The position numbers and the translations under genes were made by a program. From positions 1 through 19,882 of the forward strand of contig JAEYPH010000044.1 in assembly GCA_023410875.1 (NCBI GenBank): a stretch of 19,882 nt of DNA, read 5' to 3'. Numbering within the stretch: position 1 is the stretch's first letter; every line of letters starts with the position of its first letter. This document shows, piece after piece, positions 7,071 through 15,162 of the stretch. The DNA is from Bacillota bacterium (GTDB lineage Bacteria; Bacillota; Clostridia; Christensenellales; UMGS416). Below the pieces are notes generated by a model, which ran no database searches, was not told the DNA's origin, and was given only the letters and a program-made list of their open reading frames with translations.

Positions 7071-7171
7071 TCATGGGACGCAAAAGAAAAATGATCGGCC
7101 GGAGACGGTTCTCTCCGGGCGAAAACGGTACAAATGTCAAGGTGCCCAAATCGCCAAGGCGCCGCAGGCGA
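7071..7171 (-). repeat. Conserved two-hairpin intergenic element, copy 2 (upstream of gpr)
   Basis: Minus-strand hairpin 1 (7171-7151) keeps the TCGCC/GGCGA outer stem of copy 1 around a shorter GGCGCC core. Hairpin 2 (7120-7097) pairs CCGGAGA with TCTCCGG around a six-base loop, where copy 1 has a different stem sequence in the same place, and is followed by ATCATTTTTCTTTTG. The linker words GCGCCTTGGCGAT and CTTGAC are shared with 1667-1775. The element ends about 80 bases before the gpr start. Stem changes that keep pairing suggest a functional RNA or terminator rather than chance similarity; which strand matters is inferred. Confidence 0.6.
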
Positions 7172-7279
7172 AAGAGTGTGTTTGCAATTTGTTTACAGCT
7201 ATTTTCCAGCATTGTATGTTATTTTATACGTATGGAACGGCATACTACCGTCGTTAAGGATGATGAAAAGGCGTCCCTA

Positions 7280-7288
7280 TGGTATAAT
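7280..7288 (+). promoter_or_regulatory. Extended -10 promoter for the propeller-protein gene
   Basis: TGGTATAAT (TATAAT at 7283-7288) lies about 58 bases before the ATG at 7346. No TTGACA is found at the right distance, so recognition would rest on the extended -10. The region 7172-7345 is otherwise AT-rich untranslated DNA. Confidence 0.55.
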
Positions 7289-7345
7289 ACATAAATACGA
7301 CGCTGCGCAAATACGCAGAAGACCCGAATACCACAGGAGAATTGG

Positions 7346-8857
7346 ATGCCCAGAGATTTTCGATATCGCGCCAAACCGCGCTCCCTTGCGCCCATGCGCA
7401 TGCCGGTGCGCCGCAGCGGCCTTTTAAGCAGCACGCTGGCGCCCCGCCGCCGGCTGCGGGCGAACCCCATGGTGCTGCTGATTGGCGGCGCCGTCGTGGT
7501 GGTGGCGCTGCTCGTCCTGCTGGTGGTGGCTTTGGCCTCCGGCGGGCGCAACCGCGCAGCCAATGCGCAGGTTTCCGCAAGCCCCGCCATCACGGCGCTG
7601 GCGCCCTCGGCCAACACCAACGCCACGCAGAACCCTGCCGCCACGCTGCCGCCCAGGGCCGCGGCGCTGGAGACCCCTTCGGTCACCGCGCCCACGGCCA
7701 GCTTCCGCGATCTGAGTTTTGGGGCGCGGGACATCACCATGCAAGTGCGCCAGATCAACCAGCCTTCGTTCTATGGCGGCGAAATGTTCTTTTCCGCGGG
7801 CAACGGCAAGCTGGACAGCGGCGCCGTGCTCAAAAGCCTGTATACCTACAACGTGGGGACCGACGAGCTTAAGAAGATCGCCGATGCCAAGATCGCCTAC
7901 GGCGAGTTCTACGAGACGCTGATCAACAGGGATTGGCTCGTGTGGCTGGAGACCGATCACCACGACAAAAACAACATCTACACGATGAAGCGCGCCGACG
8001 GCAAGATCACGCTGCTGAAGAGCTGCAAGAACGGCAAGCCCAAGCTGCGCCTGAGCGGCAACACGCTGATCTGGATGGAACAGGTGGACAAGGGCAAGGA
8101 CGAGCTCATGATGATCGACCTGGAATCCCAGGAGAACATCAGCCTCTACTCCTTCACCGACATCGCAACCTACGGCGTGAGCGCCCCGTGCATCCAGGGC
8201 GACACCATCGTCTGGTCCAGCCCGGACCCCGCATCCTCTGCCACCAGTCTGGTCTGCACGCTCAAGCTGGATGAGAACAGCGTGGATACCAACGGCCAGC
8301 TCAACGTACAGAAATACGCGCCGGGCACCTATGTGCACGAGCCGGTGTACAACGGCCGCTATTACGCATGGATCGACGGCAACAAATCTCCCAACGCCAA
8401 GCTCTATCTGAGCGAGTTCGGCCAGACGCCCAAGGTTATCGCCGAGGGCGTCACGACCTACAGCCTGGGCAGTGACATCCTGGTATACGGCCACGCCCGC
8501 CAGGTGTGGGTGTATGTGCTGGCCACCGGGGAAACCTGCCGCCTGACCAGCCAGGGCGACCTGGGCATGCTGCCCGAGGCCTTCGGCCGCACCGTCGTGT
8601 GGTATGACATCACCGAGGGCACCGGCAGCGATGTGCTGCGCTATAAGATTCTCTCCGACGAAGATGTGGGCGTAACGTCCACTCCCACGCCCGAACCCAC
8701 GGCCACGCCGACTGCGCCGCCCACCGAGGGTGAAGGGGAAGGAGAGGGCGAAGAGCCCACTGCTTCCACAACAGCATCGGCCGACGCCTCTGCTTCTGCC
8801 ACCGCCAGCGCTTCGCCCACCCCTTCCGCATCAGCCAGCGCCGAAGAGGACGAATAA
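7346..8857 (+). CDS. Membrane-anchored beta-propeller-like protein of unknown function
   Basis: A 503-residue protein with a strongly basic cytoplasmic N-terminus (1-40, many Arg), one membrane helix at about 42-65 and no signal peptidase site that I can see, so it should stay anchored with its bulk outside. After an Ala/Pro/Thr-rich stalk (70-110), residues about 115-440 alternate short beta strands in repeats such as LYTYNVGTDELKKIAD, IYTMKRADGKITLL, LMMIDLESQENISLY and VWVYVLATGETCRLT, the pattern of a TolB/WD-like propeller. The tail (443-503) is low complexity: TPTPEPTATPTAPP, then Gly-Glu repeats, then Ala-Ser runs, resembling cell-wall-spanning segments. AGGAG precedes the ATG. It lies 22 bases before radA and may be cotranscribed. 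I do not recognise a specific function. Confidence 0.8.
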   Translation: MPRDFRYRAKPRSLAPMRMPVRRSGLLSSTLAPRRRLRANPMVLLIGGAVVVVALLVLLVVALASGGRNRAANAQVSASPAITALAPSANTNATQNPAATLPPRAAALETPSVTAPTASFRDLSFGARDITMQVRQINQPSFYGGEMFFSAGNGKLDSGAVLKSLYTYNVGTDELKKIADAKIAYGEFYETLINRDWLVWLETDHHDKNNIYTMKRADGKITLLKSCKNGKPKLRLSGNTLIWMEQVDKGKDELMMIDLESQENISLYSFTDIATYGVSAPCIQGDTIVWSSPDPASSATSLVCTLKLDENSVDTNGQLNVQKYAPGTYVHEPVYNGRYYAWIDGNKSPNAKLYLSEFGQTPKVIAEGVTTYSLGSDILVYGHARQVWVYVLATGETCRLTSQGDLGMLPEAFGRTVVWYDITEGTGSDVLRYKILSDEDVGVTSTPTPEPTATPTAPPTEGEGEGEGEEPTASTTASADASASATASASPTPSASASAEEDE

Positions 8858-8879
8858 AAGTTCTCTCAAAGGAAGTATA

Positions 8880-10229
8880 ATGCCCAGCTTAAAAACCGTA
8901 TACCTGTGCAGCGAGTGCGGCGCCGAGAGCCGCAAATGGGTGGGCCGCTGCCCCTCCTGCGGCAGTTGGAACACGATGATGGAGGAGGCCGAGGAAAAGG
9001 CCCCCTCCCAGGCCAAGCCCGAAGTGGCCGGCGGCGCCGAAGCCATGGCGCTGCCCGATGTGCCCATGGCCGATTTCGGCCGGCGCACCAGCGGCATCGC
9101 CGAGCTGGACCGCGTGCTGGGCGGCGGCGTAGTGCCGGGCTCTCTGGTGCTCATCGGCGGCGACCCCGGCATCGGCAAATCCACGCTGCTGCTGCAGGCC
9201 GCCGAAAACCTGGCCCAGGATGATACGGTGCTCTATGTGTCCGGCGAGGAATCGCTGCGGCAGATCGCGCTGCGGGCCGCCCGCCTGGGCGCTCGGGCCC
9301 ACAACCTGAAGCTGCTCAGCGAGACCAACGTGGAGCGCATCCTGCACCAGGCCGATCGGCTGCACCCCGGCGCCGTGGTCATCGATTCCATCCAGACAAT
9401 GTACCGCTCGGGCATGACGTCCTCGGCGGGTTCGGTGACCCAGGTGCGCGAATCGGCGGCGGCCTTCCTGGCTCTGGCCAAAGAGAGCGGCTGCCCGGTG
9501 TTCCTTGTGGGCCACGTGACCAAGGCCGGCGCACTGGCCGGGCCCAGGGTGCTGGAGCACATGGTGGACACCGTGCTGTACTTTGAAGGCGACGGCATGC
9601 ACAGCTACCGTGTGCTGCGCTCGGTCAAAAACCGCTTCGGTTCCACCAACGAGATTGGCCTGTTTGAGATGGGCGAGACCGGCATGCGCGAGGTGCTCAA
9701 CCCCTCGGAGCTGCTGCTGCGCGACCGCGTGGCCGCGGCGGGCTCGGTGGTGGCGGTGTCGGTGGAGGGCACGCGGCCGGTGCTCGTGGAGCTGCAAGCG
9801 CTGGTGTGCACCACGGTTTTCGGCACGCCGCGGCGCATGGCCACCGGCATCGATTACAACCGAATGGCGCTGCTGATCGCCGTGCTGGAGAAGCGCGCGG
9901 GCCTCAAGCTCTATGACCAGGACGCCTACGTGAACGTGGCCGGGGGCTTAAAGCTGGAAGAACCCGCCGTGGACCTGGGCGTGGCGCTGGCCATCGCCTC
10001 GGGCGCGCGGGGCCGCCCGCTGCCCGAGGGCATGGCCGTGTTCGGCGAGATCGGCTTGACCGGCGAGGTGCGCCCGGTGAGCCGCCCCGAGGTGCGCCTG
10101 AGCGAATGCGCCAAGAGCGGCTTCACCCACGTGGTGCTGCCCCAGCGCAACCGCCGGGGGCTGAAGGTGCCCGATGGGTTGCAGCTCATTGGGGTCACGA
10201 CTGTTTCGGAAGCACTGGACTTGATTTAG
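8880..10229 (+). CDS. radA: DNA repair protein RadA (Sms)
   Basis: A 449-residue RecA-like ATPase that promotes branch migration during recombinational repair. The N-terminal zinc finger has cysteines at 10, 13, 24 and 27 (CSECG...CPSC). Walker A is GGDPGIGKST at 93-102, Walker B VVIDS near 166-170, and the RadA-specific KNRFG motif is at 250-254. The C-terminal part, with EPAVDLGVALAIASG and FGEIGLTGEVRPVS, is the Lon-protease-like domain. The start at 8880 is chosen because AAAGGAAG lies just upstream and the zinc finger would otherwise be preceded by a 50-residue extension overlapping the low-complexity tail of the previous gene. Length is normal for the family. Confidence 0.96.
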   Translation: MPSLKTVYLCSECGAESRKWVGRCPSCGSWNTMMEEAEEKAPSQAKPEVAGGAEAMALPDVPMADFGRRTSGIAELDRVLGGGVVPGSLVLIGGDPGIGKSTLLLQAAENLAQDDTVLYVSGEESLRQIALRAARLGARAHNLKLLSETNVERILHQADRLHPGAVVIDSIQTMYRSGMTSSAGSVTQVRESAAAFLALAKESGCPVFLVGHVTKAGALAGPRVLEHMVDTVLYFEGDGMHSYRVLRSVKNRFGSTNEIGLFEMGETGMREVLNPSELLLRDRVAAAGSVVAVSVEGTRPVLVELQALVCTTVFGTPRRMATGIDYNRMALLIAVLEKRAGLKLYDQDAYVNVAGGLKLEEPAVDLGVALAIASGARGRPLPEGMAVFGEIGLTGEVRPVSRPEVRLSECAKSGFTHVVLPQRNRRGLKVPDGLQLIGVTTVSEALDLI

Positions 10230-10247
10230 AGCAAGTATCCTTCCTTG

Positions 10248-10358
10248 GCTTCCCCTGGAGGGGAAGCTGTCGCCGAAGGCGACTGATGAGGTGTTAACTC
10301 AAACTAGAGTAGACACCTCATCCGGCGCTACGCGCCACCTTCCCCTCAAGGGGAAGGC
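10248..10358. repeat. Palindromic pair of REP-like repeats after radA
   Basis: Two arms of about 48 bases face each other around a short AT-rich centre. The left arm runs CTTCCCCTGGAGGGGAAG, then GTCGCCGAAGGCGAC, then TGATGAGGTGT. The right arm is its imperfect reverse complement, with ACACCTCATCCGGCG, a GGCGC/GCGCC hairpin and CTTCCCCTCAAGGGGAAGG. Each arm holds two small hairpins. This family (CTTCCCCT..AGGGGAAGG..GATGAGGTG) is, to my knowledge, common in gut Clostridia. The long stem could also stop radA transcription. It lies between radA and the methyltransferase gene. Confidence 0.8.
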
Positions 10359-10390
10359 TTTTATGGGCCGTTTTATAAAGGAGAACCTAT

Positions 10391-11407
10391 ATGCCTCAGT
10401 ACTATTCCACCTTCCCCTCCGGCTTCGAGCCGGTCATCGAGGAGTTCATACGGACCGACCTGCCGGGCACGCAGATTCTGCGGGTGCTGGATGGCGCCGT
10501 GGAATACCGCCGCAACGCCGTGCTCAACGAATCCCCCCGCTGGTTTAACAACAGTTTTTTGTGCCTGACCACATTCCCGCGCAGCGCCAAGAGCAAGGAC
10601 CCGATACAGGACATGGTGCGCCTGGCCCTGCAGCGCGGCGTGGATTCCGATGTCATCGCCCGGCATCTGCCCGACGGGGCCGCCACGTGCCGCGCAATGT
10701 TCATGGTGGAGGGCCTGCTGGCCCACGTGGGAGACCGGACGCTGGCCAAGACCGAGGACTTCCTGAGCATGAACAGCGGTCTGAGCATACAGCGCGCCCG
10801 GCCGGACGTGGAGTTTTGGTTCCTGTACCGCAGCGAGGGGCTGGGCTTCCTGCTGATGCGGCTGACCCGCCACCGCGACTTCGCCCGGGAGCTGCCCGCC
10901 GGCGAGCTGCGCCCGGACATCGCTAGCCTGCTGGTGCGCCTGAGCAACCCGAAGATCAACGACGTGTTCCTGGACCCTTTCGCCGGCCACGGCGGCATCG
11001 TCAAAGCAAGGCTGGCCTCCTCCCCCGCCGCATCGGTGACCGCCGGCGACGCCAATGGACGGCTGGCCGCTGAACTGGGCGCCGTGTGCGCCCCCCACAA
11101 ACACGCCCGGGCGCTGACGATGGATGCGTTGGACATGACGGCCATCCCCTCGGGTTCGGTGGACGCCATCGTGTGCGACCCGCCCTGGGGCGACCACGAG
11201 CCGCTGGAGAACCCCACGGAGTTTTACGGGCGCTTCTGCGCCGAGGCCCGCCGCGTGCTCAAGCGCGACGGCCGTCTGGTCATCCTAAGCGCCCTCAAGC
11301 GCGAAGCCGAGGGAGCGCTGCGCACCGGCTTTGCCATGGAGCGCCGGCTGGACGTGCTGGTCAGCGGCAAAAAGGCCGCCGTTTTCGTATGCCGTTGCGT
11401 CAAGTAA
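10391..11407 (+). CDS. THUMP/Trm11-like RNA methyltransferase
   Basis: A 338-residue class I SAM-dependent methyltransferase. Residues 1-165 form an N-terminal part like the substrate-binding THUMP-type region of RNA guanosine methyltransferases. The catalytic half contains FLDPFAGHGGIV (SAM-binding motif I, 195-203), AGDANGRL (motif II) and CDPPWGDHE with the DPPW active-site motif at 263-266, typical of N2-guanosine or other amino methylation. The C-terminal strands end in AAVFVCRCVK. AAAGGAG lies before the ATG. The specific tRNA or rRNA target is not evident, and a DNA amino-methyltransferase is a less likely alternative. It occupies the place between radA and the yacL-like gene where disA often lies. 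Confidence 0.78.
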   Translation: MPQYYSTFPSGFEPVIEEFIRTDLPGTQILRVLDGAVEYRRNAVLNESPRWFNNSFLCLTTFPRSAKSKDPIQDMVRLALQRGVDSDVIARHLPDGAATCRAMFMVEGLLAHVGDRTLAKTEDFLSMNSGLSIQRARPDVEFWFLYRSEGLGFLLMRLTRHRDFARELPAGELRPDIASLLVRLSNPKINDVFLDPFAGHGGIVKARLASSPAASVTAGDANGRLAAELGAVCAPHKHARALTMDALDMTAIPSGSVDAIVCDPPWGDHEPLENPTEFYGRFCAEARRVLKRDGRLVILSALKREAEGALRTGFAMERRLDVLVSGKKAAVFVCRCVK

Positions 11408-11446
11408 CCCTCTTTGGCGGTTGACCGGTCTTTCCCCACCCGAACA

Positions 11447-11455
11447 TGCTATACT
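11447..11455 (+). promoter_or_regulatory. Extended -10 promoter before the yacL-like gene
   Basis: TGCTATACT (TATACT 11450-11455) is an extended -10 about 57 bases before the ATG. A TTGACC lies 23 bases upstream, too far to act as a standard -35. It suggests the gene can be transcribed apart from the methyltransferase gene. Confidence 0.4.
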
Positions 11456-11511
11456 GGCAGCGTCATCCATAAGCGCAATCATACAAAGCTTTATACCGAA
11501 TCGGAGGCATC

Positions 11512-12585
11512 ATGAAAAAAATACTCAGAGTCATTTTCGTGCTGATCGGCGCGTCGGCCGGCGCGGCGGTGGTGGTGCTGCTGCAAGGCATATTGACCGA
11601 TTTCAACCTGATCTCCCGCCCGCTGAACTTCTGGGCTACACTGATTGCCTACATCGTGTTCTGCGCGGGAGGCGTGGTGCTTTCCATGGTGTACACGCCC
11701 GCCCTGCTGCGCCAGCTGGACCGCGCCGAGCAGGCGCTGCGCGCGGCGCCTGCCGCCGACATCGCCTCCGGCGTCGTGGGCCTGGTGGTGGGGCTGGTGC
11801 TGGCCTTTCTGATCAGCCAGTTGGTGCGCCTGCTGCCCTTCCAGTGGCTGTCCATCACGATCGCCATCTGCCTGTATCTGGTGCTGGGCTATTTCGGAGT
11901 CAACATCGCCGTAAACCGCCGCCATGACATGATGGGCTTCATGCGCAAGATGGCTGGCCGCGATGGCAAACCCGCCACCGAGGGCGAGGAGCTGCTCTCG
12001 CAGAAGCTGCTGGACACATCGGTCATCATCGACGGGCGCATCTTTGAAATCTGCAAGGCCGGCTTTCTGGAAGGCAAGCTCATCGTGCCCAGCTTTGTGC
12101 TGGACGAGCTGCGCGCCGTATCCGACAGCGAAGACGACCTCAAGCGCAGCCGCGGCCGCCGTGGCCTGGACATCCTGGCCCGCCTGCAACACGAGCTTTC
12201 CCGGCCGGTGGCCGTGCTCAACCGTGACTTCCCCGAGCTGGCCGACGTGGATGCCAAGCTGCTCAAGCTGGCCACGGAGCTGGGGGCCAAGGTCATCACC
12301 AATGATTACAACCTCAACAAGGTCGCCCGCGTGCAGAACATCAAGGTGCTCAACATCAATGAGCTGGCCAACGCCGTCAAGCCCATCGCGCTGCCCGGAG
12401 AGGAGATGACCGTAAAGGTCGTAAAGCCCGGCAAGGAAGCCGGGCAAGGCGTGGCCTATCTGGAGGACGGCACGATGATCGTTGTGGAGGGCGGATCGCG
12501 CTACATCGACGAAGCGGTGCAGATCATCGTAACCAGCTCTCTGCAGACCTCTGCCGGCCGCATGATTTTTGGCAAACTGTCTTAA
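11512..12585 (+). CDS. yacL: YacL-like membrane PIN/TRAM domain protein
   Basis: A 357-residue protein with four N-terminal membrane helices (about 5-28, 40-62, 86-108 and 112-134) followed by a cytoplasmic PIN ribonuclease-like domain (about 165-285) and a C-terminal TRAM domain (about 290-357). PIN acidic residues are visible as Asp169 (LLDTSVIIDGRI), Glu199 (SFVLDELRAV), Asp247 (ADVDAKLLKLA) and Asp265 (VITNDYNLNKVA), so the site looks intact. The TRAM domain suggests RNA binding. This architecture is the YacL family, which sits after radA and disA in Bacillus and many Clostridia. A GGAGG site precedes the ATG. The physiological substrate is not established. Confidence 0.92.
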   Translation: MKKILRVIFVLIGASAGAAVVVLLQGILTDFNLISRPLNFWATLIAYIVFCAGGVVLSMVYTPALLRQLDRAEQALRAAPAADIASGVVGLVVGLVLAFLISQLVRLLPFQWLSITIAICLYLVLGYFGVNIAVNRRHDMMGFMRKMAGRDGKPATEGEELLSQKLLDTSVIIDGRIFEICKAGFLEGKLIVPSFVLDELRAVSDSEDDLKRSRGRRGLDILARLQHELSRPVAVLNRDFPELADVDAKLLKLATELGAKVITNDYNLNKVARVQNIKVLNINELANAVKPIALPGEEMTVKVVKPGKEAGQGVAYLEDGTMIVVEGGSRYIDEAVQIIVTSSLQTSAGRMIFGKLS

Positions 12586-12636
12586 CGCCATTGTATGAAT
12601 TCGACAAGCTTCGGCACAAATCAAAACGATTATTGA

Positions 12637-12665
12637 TTGTGTTTCTTTTGCACATTCTGTATACT
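12637..12665 (+). promoter_or_regulatory. Candidate sigma-A promoter for the histidine kinase gene
   Basis: TTGTGT (12637-12642), 17-base spacer, TATACT (12660-12665), with AT-rich DNA just upstream. The -35 is weak (TTG only). The leader to the start codon would be about 170 bases, with a GGCGAA/TTCGCC pairing (about 12691 and 12746) that could fold it. The gap 12586-12844 contains no convincing gene. Confidence 0.45.
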
Positions 12666-12844
12666 TAAGTAGATCATTTCAAAAACTTCCGGCGAAGCGT
12701 TCCGCATGGATTTTTCGTTCGGATGCGTCTGCAAATGCGCATGTTTCGCCGCTCCGCAGCATAAGATTCCTTGATTTGACAGGTTTGGCCCCATGCCAAC
12801 AAGGTTGTCGGCGCGCCGCGCTGCAGGAGGTCATAAGCAAACCC

Positions 12845-14056
12845 ATGGAGATTGTAGAAGCCCCGCAGCCCCGAGAGCTCAAACTGATCATACACACTGC
12901 ATCGGCCTTGTTCCATAGCCGCATCCATCGCGTGCTGGCAGAAGAGGCTGGTTTGGCCGTTGCCATTGACACCGTGCCGCCAGACGGCGCCGCGCCGCCG
13001 GACGACCCGCAAGTGCCCAGCGTTCACCTGCTGGATTGCTCGCTGGGCGCGGACGTACTGGACCGCCACCTCCGCCGCGCATGCCAGGGCGCCTCTTCTC
13101 GGGCGGTTATATGCGTGGGCAGCAACATCGGCGAAGAGGCCGCCGCCGACCTTGTGCTGCGGGGCGCCGCAGCTTTCGTGCACATCGACAACCTGGCCAG
13201 GCTGCCCCAGGTGCTTCAGGATGTACTGCGCAGCGCCCACGCCGGGCCCTGCAGCGCCGACCCCGAGACACGCATGAAGTCGCTGGTGGATTTTTTTACC
13301 AACGTAAGCCATGAGCTGCGCACGCCGCTGTCGCTGATCCTGCTGCAGATGGACCAGATGCGCGCCAACGTGGACAACCCCCAACGCCTGTTGCACACGA
13401 TCGATTTGGTTACGGTCAACTCCTATCGCCTGACCCGTCTGGTCAACAACCTGCTGGATGTCACGAAGATGGAAGGCGGCTTTATGACGTTGAACCTGCG
13501 CAGCCGCGACATCGTGAACGAACTGCGGGCCATTTGCGAATCGGTACAGGATTACGCTGCGGTCCGGGGCATCAAGCTGCACTTTGTCAGCGAAATTAAC
13601 AGCCTCTTTATTGATCTGGACCGAGACAAGCTGGACCGCATCGTGCTCAACCTGCTCAGCAACGCCATCAAACACACCGGCGACGGCGGCGCCATCACGC
13701 TGAGTCTGCAGAGCCTGCGGGATGCCGTGCGCATCCGCGTGGCCGACACCGGCGACGGCATCCCCGAAGACCAGTTGGAGACCATCTTCAATCGCTTCAG
13801 CCAGGCCAGCAACGCCCGCAGCGGCTCCGGCGAGGGGTGCGGCATCGGCCTGGCCCTCGTGCGCTCGCTGACCGAGCTGCACCGGGGCCGCATTTGGGTG
13901 CAGAGCAAGCCCGGCTGCGGCAGCACCTTCACCGTGGAGCTGCCCACCGAGATTTCCGATGTTAAGAAAACTTCACTGCACATCGAAGGCTATGAACTGC
14001 GCCGCAAGGTGGACATGGAGTTGAGTGACCTGCAAACGCCTGCCGTCTGCCCGTAG
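12845..14056 (+). CDS. Cytoplasmic sensor histidine kinase with degenerate receiver-like N-terminus
   Basis: A 403-residue kinase without membrane helices. Residues 11-130 follow a receiver-domain pattern: LKLIIHTAS as strand 1, HLLDCSLG with Asp64 at the phosphoacceptor place, RAVICVGSN as strand 4 and RGAAAFVHID where receivers have GADDYLxKP. The acidic pair of strand 1 and the conserved lysine are missing, so phosphorylation there is doubtful. The HisKA helix has FFTNVSHELRTPLSL with His156. The ATPase domain shows NLLSNAIKHT, VADTGDGIPEDQL, a FNRFSQAS F-box and GCGIGLALVRSL. AGGAGG lies 14 bases before the ATG, longer than usual; an in-frame TTG at 12776 is the alternative start. No response regulator is adjacent, so the partner is unknown. 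Confidence 0.88.
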   Translation: MEIVEAPQPRELKLIIHTASALFHSRIHRVLAEEAGLAVAIDTVPPDGAAPPDDPQVPSVHLLDCSLGADVLDRHLRRACQGASSRAVICVGSNIGEEAAADLVLRGAAAFVHIDNLARLPQVLQDVLRSAHAGPCSADPETRMKSLVDFFTNVSHELRTPLSLILLQMDQMRANVDNPQRLLHTIDLVTVNSYRLTRLVNNLLDVTKMEGGFMTLNLRSRDIVNELRAICESVQDYAAVRGIKLHFVSEINSLFIDLDRDKLDRIVLNLLSNAIKHTGDGGAITLSLQSLRDAVRIRVADTGDGIPEDQLETIFNRFSQASNARSGSGEGCGIGLALVRSLTELHRGRIWVQSKPGCGSTFTVELPTEISDVKKTSLHIEGYELRRKVDMELSDLQTPAVCP

Positions 14057-14170
14057 AGCAGACCTTCGCCGCTGGTTGTGTAGCGTCGCCGGCGATTCAG
14101 ACAATTTGGCATCGTGGTTGCACTGCGACGGAGCGACACCCTTACATCTGGAGTTTTTGCAAGCGAAACC

Positions 14171-14191
14171 GGAAGAGGCACGACCTCTTCC
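14171..14191. other. Perfect hairpin between kinase genes
   Basis: GGAAGAGG and CCTCTTCC form an 8-base stem around a 5-base loop in the 191-base gap between the histidine kinase and lipid-kinase genes. No T-tract follows on the plus strand, so it is not a standard intrinsic terminator. The rest of the gap shows no gene. Confidence 0.5.
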
Positions 14192-14247
14192 TGCATCGCA
14201 TGGCGGTCTTCCCGCAGCGCAAACTATAAAAAAATGGAGAGCGCCAC

Positions 14248-15162
14248 ATGCCCACATCGCATCCCGAAGACAGCACGGCGCAAAGCGTCATGCTGGTGGC
14301 CAATCCCCGTTCGGGCACCCTCCGGCGGGACCCTGCGCTGCTGGAGCAGGCCGTGGAGGCGCTGCGCTCCTGGCAGTTGGAGCCACAGGTGCTCCGTTTG
14401 GAACCCGACTGCCCGGTGCGAAAGCTGGTGGGCGAAACGCTGGCCGCAGGGCAGCGCCGGTTTGCCGTGCTGGGCGGCGACGGAACCATGAGCGCCGTGG
14501 CCGGCGTGCTGGCCGGCTCCGGGGCCGAGCTTGCCATACTGCCCGGCGGCACGGCCAACAACGTGGCCCGCTGCATGGGCGTGCCGGCGGACATGGAAGG
14601 CGCCGCGGCGCTGCTGCGCACCGGGCGGTTGGCCGCCGTGGATGTGGGCCGCGCCCGATGCGCCGATGCCGAGGCGGTCTTTCTGGAACTGTGCATGGTG
14701 GGCCTGATTTCCACGCTGTCGGCCATCGGTGATGACATCCGCCATGGCAACCCGCGGCGCATCGGTGCTTTCCTGCGGACGCTGGCGCTGACTCCGCCGG
14801 CGGCCTTCACGATGTCGCTGGACGGCGGCGAACCTGCCAGCCACAACGCCCATCTGGCCGTGGTGACCAATATGCCGGCCACGGGGCTGCACTTCCAGGT
14901 GGCCTGCCCAGGCTGCCAGCGCGACGGCCTGCTGGATGTGCAGATGTTCGCCGACCTTAACAAACCCGACCTGCTGCGCCATATAGCCGGCGGCGTCTAC
15001 CTGGACAAACCCGAAGACCCCCGCATCACCCGCCAGCAGGCGCGGCACGTTGTCATAGAGACCGAGCCTGCGCAGCCGGTGTCGGTGGATGGGGACATCA
15101 TAGGCTATGGGAGATGCGAAATTGAGGTTTGGCCAGGGGCGTTGCAAATCTACGTTCCGTAA
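14248..15162 (+). CDS. Diacylglycerol/sphingoid kinase-family lipid kinase (YegS/DgkB-like)
   Basis: A 304-residue soluble kinase of the DAGK_cat fold. The family signature is clear: VANPRSG (18-23) for phosphate binding, LGGDGTMSAVAGVL (75-88) containing the GGDGT nucleotide motif, and ILPGGTANNVARCMGVP (97-113). The C-terminal beta-sandwich includes CPGCQRDGLLDVQMF and ends with VSVDGDIIG, the common closing motif. Likely it phosphorylates a membrane lipid such as diacylglycerol or an undecaprenyl-type lipid, with ATP. GGAG lies eight bases before the ATG. The substrate cannot be told from sequence, and some family members are not lipid kinases. It is the last plus-strand gene before the repeat island. 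Confidence 0.88.
   Translation: MPTSHPEDSTAQSVMLVANPRSGTLRRDPALLEQAVEALRSWQLEPQVLRLEPDCPVRKLVGETLAAGQRRFAVLGGDGTMSAVAGVLAGSGAELAILPGGTANNVARCMGVPADMEGAAALLRTGRLAAVDVGRARCADAEAVFLELCMVGLISTLSAIGDDIRHGNPRRIGAFLRTLALTPPAAFTMSLDGGEPASHNAHLAVVTNMPATGLHFQVACPGCQRDGLLDVQMFADLNKPDLLRHIAGGVYLDKPEDPRITRQQARHVVIETEPAQPVSVDGDIIGYGRCEIEVWPGALQIYVP

Noticed and set aside
7424..8494. Long minus-strand frame (356 codons) inside the propeller-protein gene
   Set aside because: It is antisense to a gene with ribosome binding site, promoter, membrane helix and repeated strand pattern. Its product is rich in Val/His/Gln as is typical for antisense frames of GC-rich genes.
12706..12774. A 22-codon frame in the kinase leader with a CVCKCAC cluster
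   Set aside because: No ribosome binding site precedes its ATG. In GC-rich DNA a short cysteine-rich frame can arise by chance, and nothing else supports it.
14171..14191. Intrinsic terminator after the histidine kinase
   Set aside because: The hairpin is perfect but has no T-tract on the plus strand, so it is listed only as a hairpin.
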